In this document: in pieces, positions 24,170 through 34,802 of the stretch
Layout of the letters: every line of letters begins with the position of its first letter
Position numbering within the stretch: the stretch's first letter is position 1
DNA from: Polydactylus sextarius
Taxonomy: Eukaryota > Chordata > Actinopteri > Polynemidae
DNA: 64,000 nt
Reading direction: 5' to 3'
Assembly (NCBI GenBank): GCA_016801845.1
Contig: CM028923.1
Location: 9,012,001 to 9,076,000, forward strand
Notes under the pieces: generated by a model
The model's database searches: none
The model's input: only the letters and a program-made list of their open reading frames with translations
What the model was told of the DNA's origin: nothing
Made by a program: the position numbers and the translations under genes

Positions 24170-24276
24170 ATGCGAGGCGACCTGTGTCACATGGATAACC
24201 TGGAGCGGTCGCCCACACTCGCTGCCAGCCTAATAAACTTAATGGACTCGTCTCTAACCTGGGATGAGTTCATCAG
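24170..24276 (+). CDS. Candidate coding exon, unknown protein (107 nt)
   Basis: The acceptor is TTTGGCTTTTTGCCAG, ending at 24169. The donor is CAG followed by GTAGCT at 24277, which is a weak match to consensus. Only one of three frames is open. It begins ATG at the first base and gives 35 codons plus two bases, starting MRGDLCHMDNLERS and ending SSLTWDEFI. About 25 of 35 third positions are G or C, unlike the AT-rich surroundings. The exit phase of 2 fits the candidate terminal exon at 33573, where AG plus C makes a Ser codon. It could be a first coding exon or an internal one. I do not recognise the peptide. The alternative is a conserved non-coding element that happens to be open: an octamer ATGCAAAT lies 42 bases downstream at 24318-24325. 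Confidence 0.35.
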
Positions 24277-25635
24277 GTAGCTTCATTTCACACTGGCATT
24301 TTAAACTCCTCATATTTATGCAAATTGAGAAAGCAGGCAAGGGCCAAGGCCAAGAAACATCAGTGAGAAAGCATCTGACAGACTGCTTCTCTGTACGTAT
24401 CATTTTTTGCTAAAATAATTTGTCACTTGTGGTAACACAACCTTCATGTTATCAGAATAATGTGTTGTGAGGACAGTTGTTTCTTCACTGGAATTGTTTA
24501 TTTAAATCCAGTGCTTTATTTAATAGCCCAGGAGGTTAGAGCCATATTGGTAAAGTGACAGTCATGTGCAGTGTGTAATGTGTGTAATGTAATATTGAGG
24601 GATATCCTTTCATTGTGTTGCCACTATACTACAGAGTGTGTCAGTGATCAAAAGCCCACACACAGTTCTCAAAATCCAGTTAAACTTTTCTTTCTTCTCT
24701 TGGTTATGACTGTGAACTCCTTTTTTCGTCGTTTTTCCCTTGGAAAAAGTGAGAAAGAACTTTCAGAGTTTCTTTTTATGTGGGAGCTGACGCCTGTGTC
24801 CAGGGTTACTTTTACCTTGCATTTTTATTTCTACTCTCACACAAACTTTGGCTGCATAATGACGTTACATATGAGTCACAGCATCGACAGCTAAATTCTT
24901 GTGATTCTAAATTGCACATTTGGAGAACAGAGGGTTTCATATCCTCTGTTCTCATTTATTTTTGTCCTTTTTTGCTTGCTGATATAGCAGGCAAATGATC
25001 AAAACTGAAACTAGTGCTGTTTCTTCGTGTTTTGTGAATTTTACTCACAAAAAAATACTTGAATCCTGCCAGTCTGCTTTGATTGTTATTGATTTTGCAG
25101 CTTAATATAACACTGTATTTCGATGAGACTGAAACCCTCATTAACAAATAACCATGTTTCTGAGAAAATCTGTGTAAAAACACAGAAAATCGAAATGAAC
25201 CTGATCTTTTGCAATGTAAACAGCACGTCAACATCAGCCCATTACTCTAAACTGCTCTCATTTAAATGGCAGTCTTTGTTTTTGAATACAGGTCAGATTT
25301 CAGTTAATCAGAGGGCACTTGTGGTGGAGAGTTTGCAAATCTGCAGCTGACTAAAGGGCACAGCAGCAGAGACAGATGTTGCAGCCGCCGCTGATGCTGC
25401 TGCTTCTGCTCACAGACTCTACAGCTGTTGAACCTGCTCCGCCAAGATGATCATATCCCCCCACTCCACCGTCTTATGGTGTGCTGCGCTGATCTCTTGC
25501 ACCGAGCCTTGTTTTCAGCTTGTTGTTCTGCTCCTTCTCCCCTCAGATTCATACTGTTCCTGTGTTCAGTTTGTATATGCTGCTGATTCTCCTTCTTACC
25601 CCCACATGCCTTTAACTCTACACCAGATTGTCAGA
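24277..25635. other. Non-coding stretch
   Basis: The first part, with an octamer at 24318-24325, may belong to a conserved element around the candidate exon. The rest has no gene or named repeat. The inverted repeat at 24923-24953 is listed separately. Confidence 0.45.
24923..24953. repeat. Perfect inverted repeat, 11-bp arms and 9-nt loop
   Basis: GAGAACAGAGG at 24923-24933 and CCTCTGTTCTC at 24943-24953 are exact reverse complements, separated by GTTTCATAT. The hairpin is too short for a typical microRNA precursor, and no transposon ends are seen around it. Confidence 0.9.
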
Positions 25636-25871
25636 TTTAAATTGGGGAAATAGGGAGCCAACTCCCCAATTAATCAATTAAAATGAAAATTGACGTATAA
25701 TATCTGTCTGTCTCCATATCTCCTCCCTTGTCTCACAGTTTCCTTTATTATCTCCTCATTGCTGGCTGGAAAATAAATTGCCCCACAAAAGCCCAAGTAG
25801 CTCATGAAAAACCCACCTCTGCCCAACTTAATCAATAGCAAGGCCTCTAATTAAACGCTCCTTCAGCTTCA
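25636..25871. other. Candidate conserved non-coding element
   Basis: Unique-looking sequence rich in AATTAATCAATTAA-type homeobox cores. A 9-bp inverted repeat (AATTGGGGA at 25640-25648, TCCCCAATT at 25663-25671) lies at its left end. No coding frame or transposon is recognised. Conservation is untested. Confidence 0.25.
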
Positions 25872-26801
25872 TACTCTCATACACTTCAACCTGTAATTTT
25901 CTGTACATTTCATGCACTCAGACTAATCTTTGCCAACTTTCTGCAGCAGGTCAAAATTAGATTTCTTTGTTTCCCCCACTACCCTCATCGACACTTCTTT
26001 AGCAAACCTCCATAAATGTCAAGCATTACTGTGGGTTTTGCGTTTGTGCAAGCCAATCATAGATCTAGAGTTTGCAATTATGTCAAAGCTTGTAAAAAAA
26101 GAAATGAAATGCCATGTCTCAAGAGACCCTAAACCTTACCTTCACCCATCATTTACATAAATTAATTTCACTCAGTATATTTTTATGGACAGATCCATAT
26201 TGGCCCGGTCACATTTCATAGATCTCTCAAGACTGAAACCCTTGTAAAACCATTGACGCTGAATAGAGGATATTTAATTCCTCTTGTCACAGTTTTTACA
26301 CTGACTCACTATCACTACAGACCATACAATTTGTAGTTTTCTCTGGTATTTGCCATATTAGTCAATCAGCCCAAAGACCTCAAGTTGAATTGTTGCTATA
26401 GATCGTTCACTGTATTTTGTATGTGTTTGACCACCACAGAGATAATTGGCAGCTTTTTTCTATACCTTCAAAAGAGCTCGGGGGGTGAGGAGGATTAATA
26501 GGATGAATATCACAAAGGGCAAATCAGGAGGTGGGTTTCAAACTGACAGCTTACCCTGGTGCAGTGACAGAGGAGGCCCAGTTGCCACAGAGAACTAGGA
26601 GGCTGTCATGATAAATTGCGTTACTGCATAGTTTGGCATTTCTATAATCAGGACTTTGAGGTGGTAGACATGAAGCAGGACAGGTCTGAGGATGATGGAA
26701 GATGTGATGGTGGCAGAGGATCAGCTTTAAAAATCTCCCTCCCACTTGATATCCATTCTTTATGTAACATCCTCATGTAGTAAAATGGTTTGTGGGTTGC
26801 C
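25872..26801. other. Non-coding stretch
   Basis: No gene or named repeat recognised. Confidence 0.5.
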
Positions 26802-26817
26802 TTTTTTTTTTTTTTTT
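26802..26817 (+). repeat. Poly-T tract (16)
   Basis: An uninterrupted T run. Confidence 0.95.
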
Positions 26818-27269
26818 AGAGCATGAACAGGTGAGGGTAAAGATCACTGATATGATCACGTTCACTGTCAAAACCTTGGACATGAATTTTAAAATTATCT
26901 CTACCACCATTACTCTAATCTAACCATGTTAGTGGTTGTACATCTTTGTCCTTTACAGAGCAGATAAAACCTGGCCAGTGCTAGAGCGCTCTGAGCCTTA
27001 GCTGAGTAATAACTGTTCAATCAGGGTTTAGTCGTTAACATCTGTGGACATCCGGCTCCTCATTGATTTAGCGCAGGCATGTCAATCACACATACCCTCT
27101 TTCAGTGTCTTTCTGTCTTTGTAGTCACCAACCTACTAGGAAACACTGAATGCATACTACATATATGCTGATAGCAGCATCCTGTCATATAGTTTACATG
27201 TGCAAATAATTAATGAAATTGTGTCCAAAGAGCAAGATAGGAAGCCCTCTGTTTGTTTTTATTCAACAT
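26818..27269. other. Non-coding stretch
   Basis: Nothing recognised. Confidence 0.5.
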
Positions 27270-27310
27270 ATAAGCATAAGAGCGACATCAGCCTTCTCAT
27301 CTAATTTGCT
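27270..27310. repeat. Possible fragment of the 15305-15460 repeat family
   Basis: TAAGCATAAGAGCGACATCA followed by GCCTTCTCATCTAA shares the ACATC-A-CTTCTCAT core with 15397-15412. Short and diverged. Confidence 0.35.
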
Positions 27311-27727
27311 GCTGTCTTTATTTACATGTCCTTTGTGACTGCCAGTGAAACCAATAAGGAATAATAGCTTTTACTGTGATTCATCTTATCATTTAGCATG
27401 TAGACAGGGAACAGTAGAAAGGAGTGTCCCTGCTCTTTAACACTTGCTATGTATGGAGTCACATCTGTGACTTTATAGGCAGTATTTTACAAACGGCCAT
27501 TAACAGATTAGCTCTTGTCATTTAAGGTCATCGTGTTTTTTAATACAAGATGATAGTCACATAAAGTATTAGATTTTTGTATGATTTGATGACTATTCTA
27601 AAATTTGAAAACCATAACCCATCCCTGTTCACTACTTTATGACTCCATAAGACATTTTGGCCTGCTGAGTTTGGCCTCACACTGTCTGTGAAGAATAGAT
27701 GTACACAGACAAAACGAAATTTCAAAG
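27311..27727. other. Non-coding stretch
   Basis: Nothing recognised. Confidence 0.5.
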
Positions 27728-27763
27728 AAAAAAAAAAAAAAAAAACGTTTTTTTTTTTTTTTT
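27728..27763. repeat. A18-CG-T16 palindrome
   Basis: Eighteen A, then CG, then sixteen T. The inner 34 bases form a perfect palindrome centred on ACGT. It can fold as a long hairpin and is also at high risk of sequencing or assembly length error. Confidence 0.9.
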
Positions 27764-27824
27764 ATCTGTTAAAACTGGAGTCAGATTGGGATCACTGAGT
27801 TACTGGTTGCAGCTGTTACTGTTC

Positions 27825-27825
<1 letters not shown>

Positions 27826-27860
<35 letters not shown>

Positions 27861-27884
27861 CGTGCGTGCACGTGTGTGTGTGTG
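27826..27884 (+). repeat. (GT)n microsatellite with CGTG interruption
   Basis: GT tract, then GCGTGCGTGCGTGCACGTG, then GT again. Confidence 0.95.
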
Positions 27885-29729
27885 TTTTATTTTTTCCTCT
27901 GGCAATCTGTGCTCTGCAGGGACGCAAGAAGAGCTAACTCTGAAAGGTTTTGCCCGAAGATAAATTGGGTAACCTCCTTCTGTCATTAGTAATACCTTTT
28001 CCACTGGTGAACAGCAAGACAGTGCCGGCGTACGGGTGATGGAGGAAAGACAAAGCAAGTGGGGGAGGGATGGCGGAGAGGGACGAGAGCCAGGAGTCAG
28101 CGGTAATTAGCCATGAAACAAAAGCCCACTCAGCTCAGTTATGGCTGGAGTTTCACACCTTGAGCCATCTCTCTGTGCCTCAGAGGTTCAGTGCTCAGCG
28201 AGGGCCGGGGCTGCTGCGAGGTGTCCAGCTGAAACAGTCATTTTTAAATCCATCACACCCCCTACACACTTCTGTGTCAGTCTGACCGGTTGGCAGGGTT
28301 GGGGTGGTACATTGTCTGGCTGACTTGTCATGTCTGTCATGTCTTTCTGGGGCACCTGATTATGGATCATCATGGAGTCATAGATGCAAATTTACTGGTG
28401 AAAAAACTCCACATACACAACATGTGCTCTGTTGTTCGGCTAGAAATTTTAGGCAGAAAATTAAATGAATAGATCTGTATTTCCCCTTTCTTGGGAAGAA
28501 GATAGTTAGATGAGAGCATTGATAAGACTCATGTTTGTGTGTCAAGTGTAGAGGTAGAACTATAACATATTGTAATTATCTTGATTTAGCCAATTATCAA
28601 AGATATAGTTACAGCACCTTCCTGTCACTCCATCTGTTTTCACATTTGTGTCTGTAAATGAACACACAAAGTGAATGTATTTTTAGTTGAAGTTTGTACA
28701 GTAAATAGAAGTAAACTTGCAGTGACTATTGCAAAGTGGTTAAGCCTACCATATATGTTTTAAATGAAGATGGACACAGAAAGGCATTCTCAGTCTTTCT
28801 GTAGAGTTCCATGCTAGAGACATGTTTTTCTCCATACTGAACATAAATTTGGGGTGTGATGGAGAAATCCATCAGCACTTTCAGGATTTTTGTGCTTTGT
28901 CGTCAAGTAGCAGATGGCAAAATTTTGAGAAGTAATAGCATTAAAAAAGGGGAAGTTTATAATAAAACAACAACTGTCTCATCTTTTGGTGCATACAGCA
29001 GTTAAAAATGTAATTCAAGTTGATGCTTTTCACCACTTCACAAACTTTTGATGTAACAACACCACAGGAGCTTTGTTGAACCACCTTTCAGTGTGTTATT
29101 ACAACAGGAAAGAATAAATGTTTTTTAGAAATGGTACTAATTGTGACAAATTTGTTACAAAAATGGAAACCTAGCCTTCCCTGCAGCCTGGAGACCATGA
29201 ATCAAGTGTGTTAGAATTACTACCAGGTTGGCTTAACCCCCAGTGGCCCATGTGTGCCCATTAGGGTTTGCATTTCCAAGTTTGCACTGAGCAAGCATTA
29301 TCACAATGCAGGTGCAGAAAAAATGCAGTTGAACCGTTTTCGCTTTTACAAACCAAGTGGGGGGTTCAGCACAGGCATCCCTCCCACCTCTATGACTGCA
29401 CTGTTTTCAGAGAAAGGCCTGTGTTGACAGGGCCTTCATTAGAGTCTTTGTCCTGGAAGAGCCTAGTACATAATTAATGTCTTCATGATGCATTACATGG
29501 GTGGTTTGCAAACGGGGAAGAGGTCGGCAGAAAACAGTAGAAGGCTATTTTCCCTATCGAACGTGCCTACTGTGTGCCCCTTCTGCACTGGCACCAGAAT
29601 TGCTGATTAGAAAGTCACAATATTTACACCAGTGGTGCTATAGTACAGGTGCAACTGAAAATTAACCCCCTGCGCCTTCACTTCCCTGCTTTTTTCTTTG
29701 TGTCTTGTGCATGAGAATTAAAGGCGGAC
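27885..29729. other. Non-coding stretch
   Basis: The part at 28010-28260 is somewhat GC-richer and complex. No exon pair or named repeat is recognised in the stretch. Confidence 0.45.
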
Positions 29730-29910
29730 AGGGCCCGACAAATGATCGTCTTTATTGGGATTCTCACAGGTGGGGCTTTGGGTGGATGTAAACCATTAAT
29801 CAAAGCCATCGTTAATGATGCAGAAAGCACAGTGGAAATTAAACCCCTTCTGTTCCTCTTTCCATAATGTTGAGGTGCTCTGTGTTTCTGAAGTAAGAGT
29901 GCAACCCCGT
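29730..29910. other. Candidate conserved non-coding element
   Basis: Complex, unique-looking sequence with CCATTAATCAAAGCCATC and GTTAATGATG homeobox-type cores and no repeat signature. The texture suggests an enhancer. Conservation is untested. Confidence 0.25.
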
Positions 29911-32559
29911 CGACAGTAAAGTAATTTGTTGTACTGCTTCTTTTTCTTCATGTATCAGTTGGAAACTGTGAAAACTAATGTTGTTTCTGTAGCAGCCACA
30001 AGTCGGCCATTAGTATCCCACTGTTAATATGTAATGTGCTTGAGTTATCTTGCTTTATGTCAAATTACAGCTCAAAGGTTTATTTTAACGATTTAGCATT
30101 TGACTTCCAGATAAAGCATCAACAACCTCCAGGCCATGTTTTAATAAAACAAACTAAATTAGAAATAATTGCAACACATGGATTTTTCATAAGGTATCAA
30201 GTGGGCTCAAGAGGAATGGCTTCTAATTCAAAGTACTGGGAATGTTTGATCTCTGTCTTTTCATTTAATACCATCCCCAGGGAAACCAATGCATGGTATT
30301 ATCCAACATTCCTAGGGTTTTTGGGAATATGATTTAAATCTGTAGGGAAATGCTTTGCGCTTTCCACTAAAAGTTATGCATGGGTTAAGGTTTGTTAGAA
30401 TCCCAGCATCATGAGGCTTCATGAAGCATGTCGCTCAGCTCATCTGCCGTTTTCGAGATTTTAGACTGGAAAAATTTGCATCTGTGTCTCTGTGACAGCG
30501 TACAGTCGAGTGCACCAGTGGATGAAGTGACTCGCTCAATTATACATTTACTTAGACGAGAAATAAAGCAGTGCCACTCTCTGCAAGAGCCGGGGCTGAT
30601 TATAGCGGCTTACAGCGCGCTGGTTTCCCAGCCTCCTGTTCCTCCCCTCTCCCTGATCAAGATATTCATCCCAAGACGAGATGTATCGGAGTGACTGCAC
30701 CTCCCAGTACAACACTCATACGCTGTCCTGCCCCTCCTTAGTGCTGCTTCTAATGAGAAAGTGTATGTTTTCCCGTCACATGGGCTTCTAATCATCAGAT
30801 GCTGTATGTAACGTTACTTTTTCAACATCCTCATATGATGCTCTCAGTCCAAATTCTTACAGCGCCTCGTGTCTATAAGCATGATAAGTTTTGTCAGGAC
30901 CACTGTGATTTGATTTGCTTACCAGTCACAAGGTTATGAAAAAAACAAAAACATACGTATATGCTTTTATTAGTTTAATGTCATCAACATTGAAATGGCT
31001 CTTAAAGAAATTCTGCGATAACATTTTAATGGAGGGGGAAAATCAAAATTTCCCTTTGTTCACTGCTTATGTCTGCCCTTAGATGAAAGCTTGTTAAAGC
31101 TAACATGTAGCTGGTGTGTTTGATGCTGTGAATACCTGCTGTTTCGGAAATGATAGACTGTCCCATTTGTTTGTGGACGCTAGTTTCATAAAAGAGCATC
31201 ACTTATGAGCTGCATGAAGGCACTCTGTGAAAACGCCTGCATGCATTATGCACACACAGCGTTTACATGAGCTCGCTGTAACGTCCATAATGCTCTCTCA
31301 TTTTAATTCACATGGCTGTTTGTTGCTCATGTATTTTTCTTTTATGAAAATGATGCAAATCTCTTGGGTAAAGCTGTCTTTACATGCTCGTACATATTGT
31401 ATCTTTAGTTGGAACTTACAACTTCTATATCTACTTTTTGCATCTCCTCTCTAAAACTACCATCTACCATAAGGCATAAGATCCCTGGGGAAGCCATTTC
31501 CCCTGCCTCACTGTGAGACTGAGACAGAGTAACAGCGAGTTTCTGATTGAATTGACAGCTCATGACTGCTGCTCGGCTGGTGCGTTTGGAAAACGGCGAC
31601 GGGGAGCGATTCCATCCTGAAGTTAACACTACTCTAATTGGATGTACATGCATGAGAGACGGTGCTTCATTTAAAAACAATTAGTCAACTTGATAGTCTC
31701 AAATTGACCTGAGTTAGATCCAGGCAATGCTAATTTTCTTTCCTTGTAACCTCACTCTCGCAGTCACTCACACACTCATTTTGACACATGCTTTGCCCTG
31801 TAGCTAATAACTTAGCAACTATCACATGACTATCATGTGTGGTTTCTGAAAGGCAGTAGTATTAGCACTTATTTCTTCTTTCTGTAGAATTATGACTGGA
31901 GGATAACAGCAGCCTTTCCAATTAACACTGCAGAGCTTTTGGGTGCAAATGATCGTTCAACACTTTCAACAGAATGTGCCTTCATGAAAATAGATACCTT
32001 GAAAACTCTGCACATTCTGTAAAAGTCATCTGCTTAGCGGTGCAGTGCGAAGATTGTGGAGGCGTCCTTATCATAGAGTCAGTATCCACAAAGGGAACTA
32101 CCCAAGCTGTTGAGAATGAACTCGGTATTTTAAGTGTCTTACAAGATTTTGTTGGACTTGTTTACTGTTATCCTCTTGCAAATGCTTATTTAATGTCTTG
32201 CAGTTAAATGACAGTGTTCTGGATAAAAGGATCAATTCCACCAAGAGCAACTCAATTCAATATGTGGCCAAATGGACATTAACAAAACTGTTGCTCAGTA
32301 CAAGTCTATCTCTGGCCCTTGGTTACCAGGGAAACTCTGAGTGTGTGTTTGAATGTGTTTTTCTATTTGTACTTGTGTAATTACACTCACGCAAAGTGTT
32401 TGATAGTGTTATATAGTGTCTAGTATAGTATGTACATTTTACCCAGTTTTTAGAAGAATGTGAGATAGCACTAGTAAGTGATGTGAATGGAGCTAGTCCA
32501 TGGAAAAAAGTAAAGCAGACCTGATGTGATCATCAACTGTCATATTCAACCTAATATGT
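29911..32559. other. Non-coding stretch
   Basis: No gene or named repeat. A GC-richer part at 30425-30690 holds an 88-codon open frame without recognisable domain. Octamer-like TTTGCAT cores are scattered through the stretch. Confidence 0.45.
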
Positions 32560-32840
32560 CTTTTTCACAAAGGACATTCTGACATGTTACAGTAGAAAAG
32601 GCACAGACCCAGATAATAAAAGGAATGATGAGTTAAATCCACTAAGCTATTTTAGTTTCAGGCTGCTAGTATTGTGGAGCCTGGTTCATTTAAATCATAT
32701 GCTAATTTCTTTTCTATGTACAGTGCATTAAACTATTAGGACAACTGAAGAGGCCTCTTAGATGAGAAGTGAAACGTCTTAAAGAATTAATAACCAAGTT
32801 CAACACCTTTGGATACTATGACCTTGATGAATGAGACATA
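32560..32840. mobile_element. Decayed retroelement-type repeat with hammerhead-like core
   Basis: The right half carries CTGAAGAGGCCTCTTAGATG then AGAAGTGAAACGTCTT at 32745-32780, followed by CCAAGTTCAAC and TTTGGATACTATGACCTTGA. This order matches a terminal block common to a dispersed teleost repeat recalled from memory. The core resembles a hammerhead ribozyme: CUGAAGA, then a hairpin of CCTCTT (32754-32759) with GAGAAG (32764-32769), then GAAAC (32771-32775). One stem pair (C-A) is broken in this copy. Hammerheads are known in Penelope-like retroelements, but I cannot confirm that this repeat is one. The left half, with CACAAAGGACATTCTGACAT, may be part of the same or a neighbouring repeat. 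Confidence 0.45.
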
Positions 32841-33124
32841 TCATCGTTTCTGTGATGATGACTAAATGAAAATGATTTAAGTGTCTTATTTTCATGATTT
32901 CTGTTTCTAGTTATGATAACATAAAACTGACAGTTAAGTGCTAAGTTAAATGTTAAGACATGAGAAAAACCAGAGCCAAAAATGATGATGTTCACATAAT
33001 AAAACCCTAGTTGCAAATGTGTAATTTCTTTCCAAGTTCTTGCAAAGTGTGTAAATGTTAAATACCTTTTGGGAGGATTTTATGCAGTTTCCATACTTCC
33101 ATGTTTTCTATATGTATATCTTAT
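32841..33124. other. AT-rich non-coding stretch
   Basis: Nothing recognised. Confidence 0.5.
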
Positions 33125-33350
33125 CCAAGCACTGTCGACTCACAGCAAGAAGGTCCTGGGTTCAACTCCTGGGTTGAGCTCAGGGTCTTTCTATGTGGAA
33201 TTCTATGAGTTTGCATGTTCTCCCCGTGTCTGTGTGGGTTTCCTCGTGGTTTCCTCCCACCACCAAAAACATGCATTGGGGATAGGTGAGTTGAGCATGT
33301 TAAATTGTCCGTTGATGTGGGTGTGAGTGTACCCTGCCTTTGCCTTTAAA
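33125..33350 (+). mobile_element. SINE-like teleost repeat with B-box
   Basis: GGTTCAACTCC at 33159-33169 fits the RNA polymerase III B-box (GGTTCRANNCC). It is followed by GTTTGCATGTTCTCCCCGTG and GTGGGTTTCCTCGTGGTTTC at about 33211-33256, then CCAAAAACATGCA and AAATTGTCCG-TGATGTGGGTGTG. This is the word order of one of the most common teleost dispersed repeats, recalled from memory. The tRNA-like head suggests a SINE. The copy is diverged and runs into a CCA-rich tract. Confidence 0.65.
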
Positions 33351-33355
33351 CAGCC

Positions 33356-33385
33356 GCCCACCCCACCCCACCACCACCACCACCA
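33356..33385 (+). repeat. (CCA)n / (CCCCA)n microsatellite
   Basis: CCACCCCACCCCA followed by CCA trinucleotides. It lies at the 3' edge of the SINE-like element, as often seen for retroposed tails. Confidence 0.9.
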
Positions 33386-33572
33386 TCTTATTGGTATAGT
33401 GAAGCAGAAAGAATTACAAAGATGAGGTATACAAAGTTGACATAGAGAGATTACGAGTTGAAACAATAAGTTGACACCCAGAGGAGATGTACTTTACATT
33501 AATGTTGTGATAATAAAGCTGCAGGACTTGGCCACACTTCAGACGGTGAATCGTTCTTCTTTATCTTTTCAG

Positions 33573-33627
33573 CTCACACAAGGTGATGCTGACGTGCGTG
33601 GCCAATCAGCTCAACCGGCTGCACTAA
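33573..33627 (+). CDS. Candidate terminal coding exon, unknown protein
   Basis: A strong acceptor (TTCTTCTTTATCTTTTCAG) ends at 33572. In the frame set by the candidate exon at 24170, C completes a Ser codon. Seventeen codons follow (SHKVMLTCVANQ... ending NRLH) and then TAA at 33625-33627. Fifteen of the 17 third positions are G or C, very unlike the local background. A second frame stays open to a donor-like GAG/GTAGGA at 33707 and would make a 134-nt internal exon instead. The two readings exclude each other as coding. I do not recognise the peptide, and the protein family is unknown. The alternative is chance in a GC-rich patch. Confidence 0.35.
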
Positions 33628-34440
33628 TTTTGACTACAGGGAAGAGCCACAGCTACTCATGCGGATGGACCGATGCCATAGCGAGAGAGCTGACTGGTGG
33701 AGGGAGGTAGGAGTTGAGTTTCTGTCAGCGGCAGAGGAGAAGGGAAGTTGGCTCTAATGAGAAGAGACGCTCGGGTCTGTCACATATCAGAGGATTGAGA
33801 GCTGCGATGAATTCAAACCTAATACTGTAATGGTACACGCTATAGTGCCTACGTATATCTTACCCACCACGCTCACACATTCATAGGAACATGATGTCTG
33901 CCATGATAGGGACTGTCAACCTCAGTAGGAAATAGCGTATTCAGCATCCTGCTTTCTGTTCAAAAAATCCACCCAGTATGTACCTTATTGGGTGTATGAA
34001 GAGGTGACTGTTACAATGGGTAGGTCAAAATTATAATCTTCAAGATCCTTGTTAAGTTGGCGTTGCCCGCTGTTACCATGGTAACACCAAGTGTGATTTA
34101 GCGCTGTAGCGAACACCACTTAACACAAATACCATAGGAGCATATAGATGTGACATTAATGCAGTAATTGCACAACAATAGTTGTGAACAAGATCTGGTA
34201 TCATGTGGCACAAAGTGAGAGAAGCTTTCCACACAACAGTAGAGCATCATAAGATTTGCTATAGTGCTGAGGATTGGTAGGCAGCCAGTTATTTCAAATT
34301 CTTCACTTAACGATTCACACTAGACTGGTCCTTGTTTCATTGTTTCCTGCAATATTTAAAGCTAATTCACCAAAAACAAACTGCTAAAATGTTGCATATC
34401 CTGTGTGCTTCACAATAAAAGGCCATCCTGTATTTGGCTG
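33628..34440 (+). other. Possible 3' untranslated region
   Basis: This applies only if the 33573 exon is real. AATAAA at 34414-34419 is followed by a G/T-rich stretch (TGTATTTGGCTGGTTG), which is the usual arrangement of a polyadenylation site. Otherwise the segment is non-coding DNA without recognised repeats. Confidence 0.2.
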
Positions 34441-34802
34441 GTTGAACGTGAAGCAACAACAGTAAGAATTTATGACACCAGCATTAACTTTATGCACCTC
34501 ATGAAGGAGAGTGGACAGTAAACAGTAAGGCCATTATTAATGAGATAACATGCTTTCTGTCCTTCCATTGGGAGGAGGGTTATGAGGATCAGATGCTGCA
34601 TGGATGTTTCATTACATCTGGAATTTCAATATCTGCCATTCCCTCTGGAGAAAAGTACTAAATGATGAAGAGATGATTAAAAATGTAAATATGTTCATTG
34701 TAGAAAAATATAATCATAAATGGAGTTTGAATATGAATATTGTAAGGACTATAATTTTCACCAGAAATTTTGTAACATAACAACTCATTACAGTCGCCAA
34801 AG
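34441..34802. other. AT-rich non-coding stretch
   Basis: Nothing recognised. Confidence 0.5.

Noticed and set aside
25376..25450. 24-codon Leu-rich frame resembling a signal peptide
   Set aside because: Too short, made by CTG repeats, and without splice context.
33159..33169. B-box considered as part of a tRNA gene
   Set aside because: No cloverleaf can be drawn around it, and the downstream sequence is that of a dispersed repeat.
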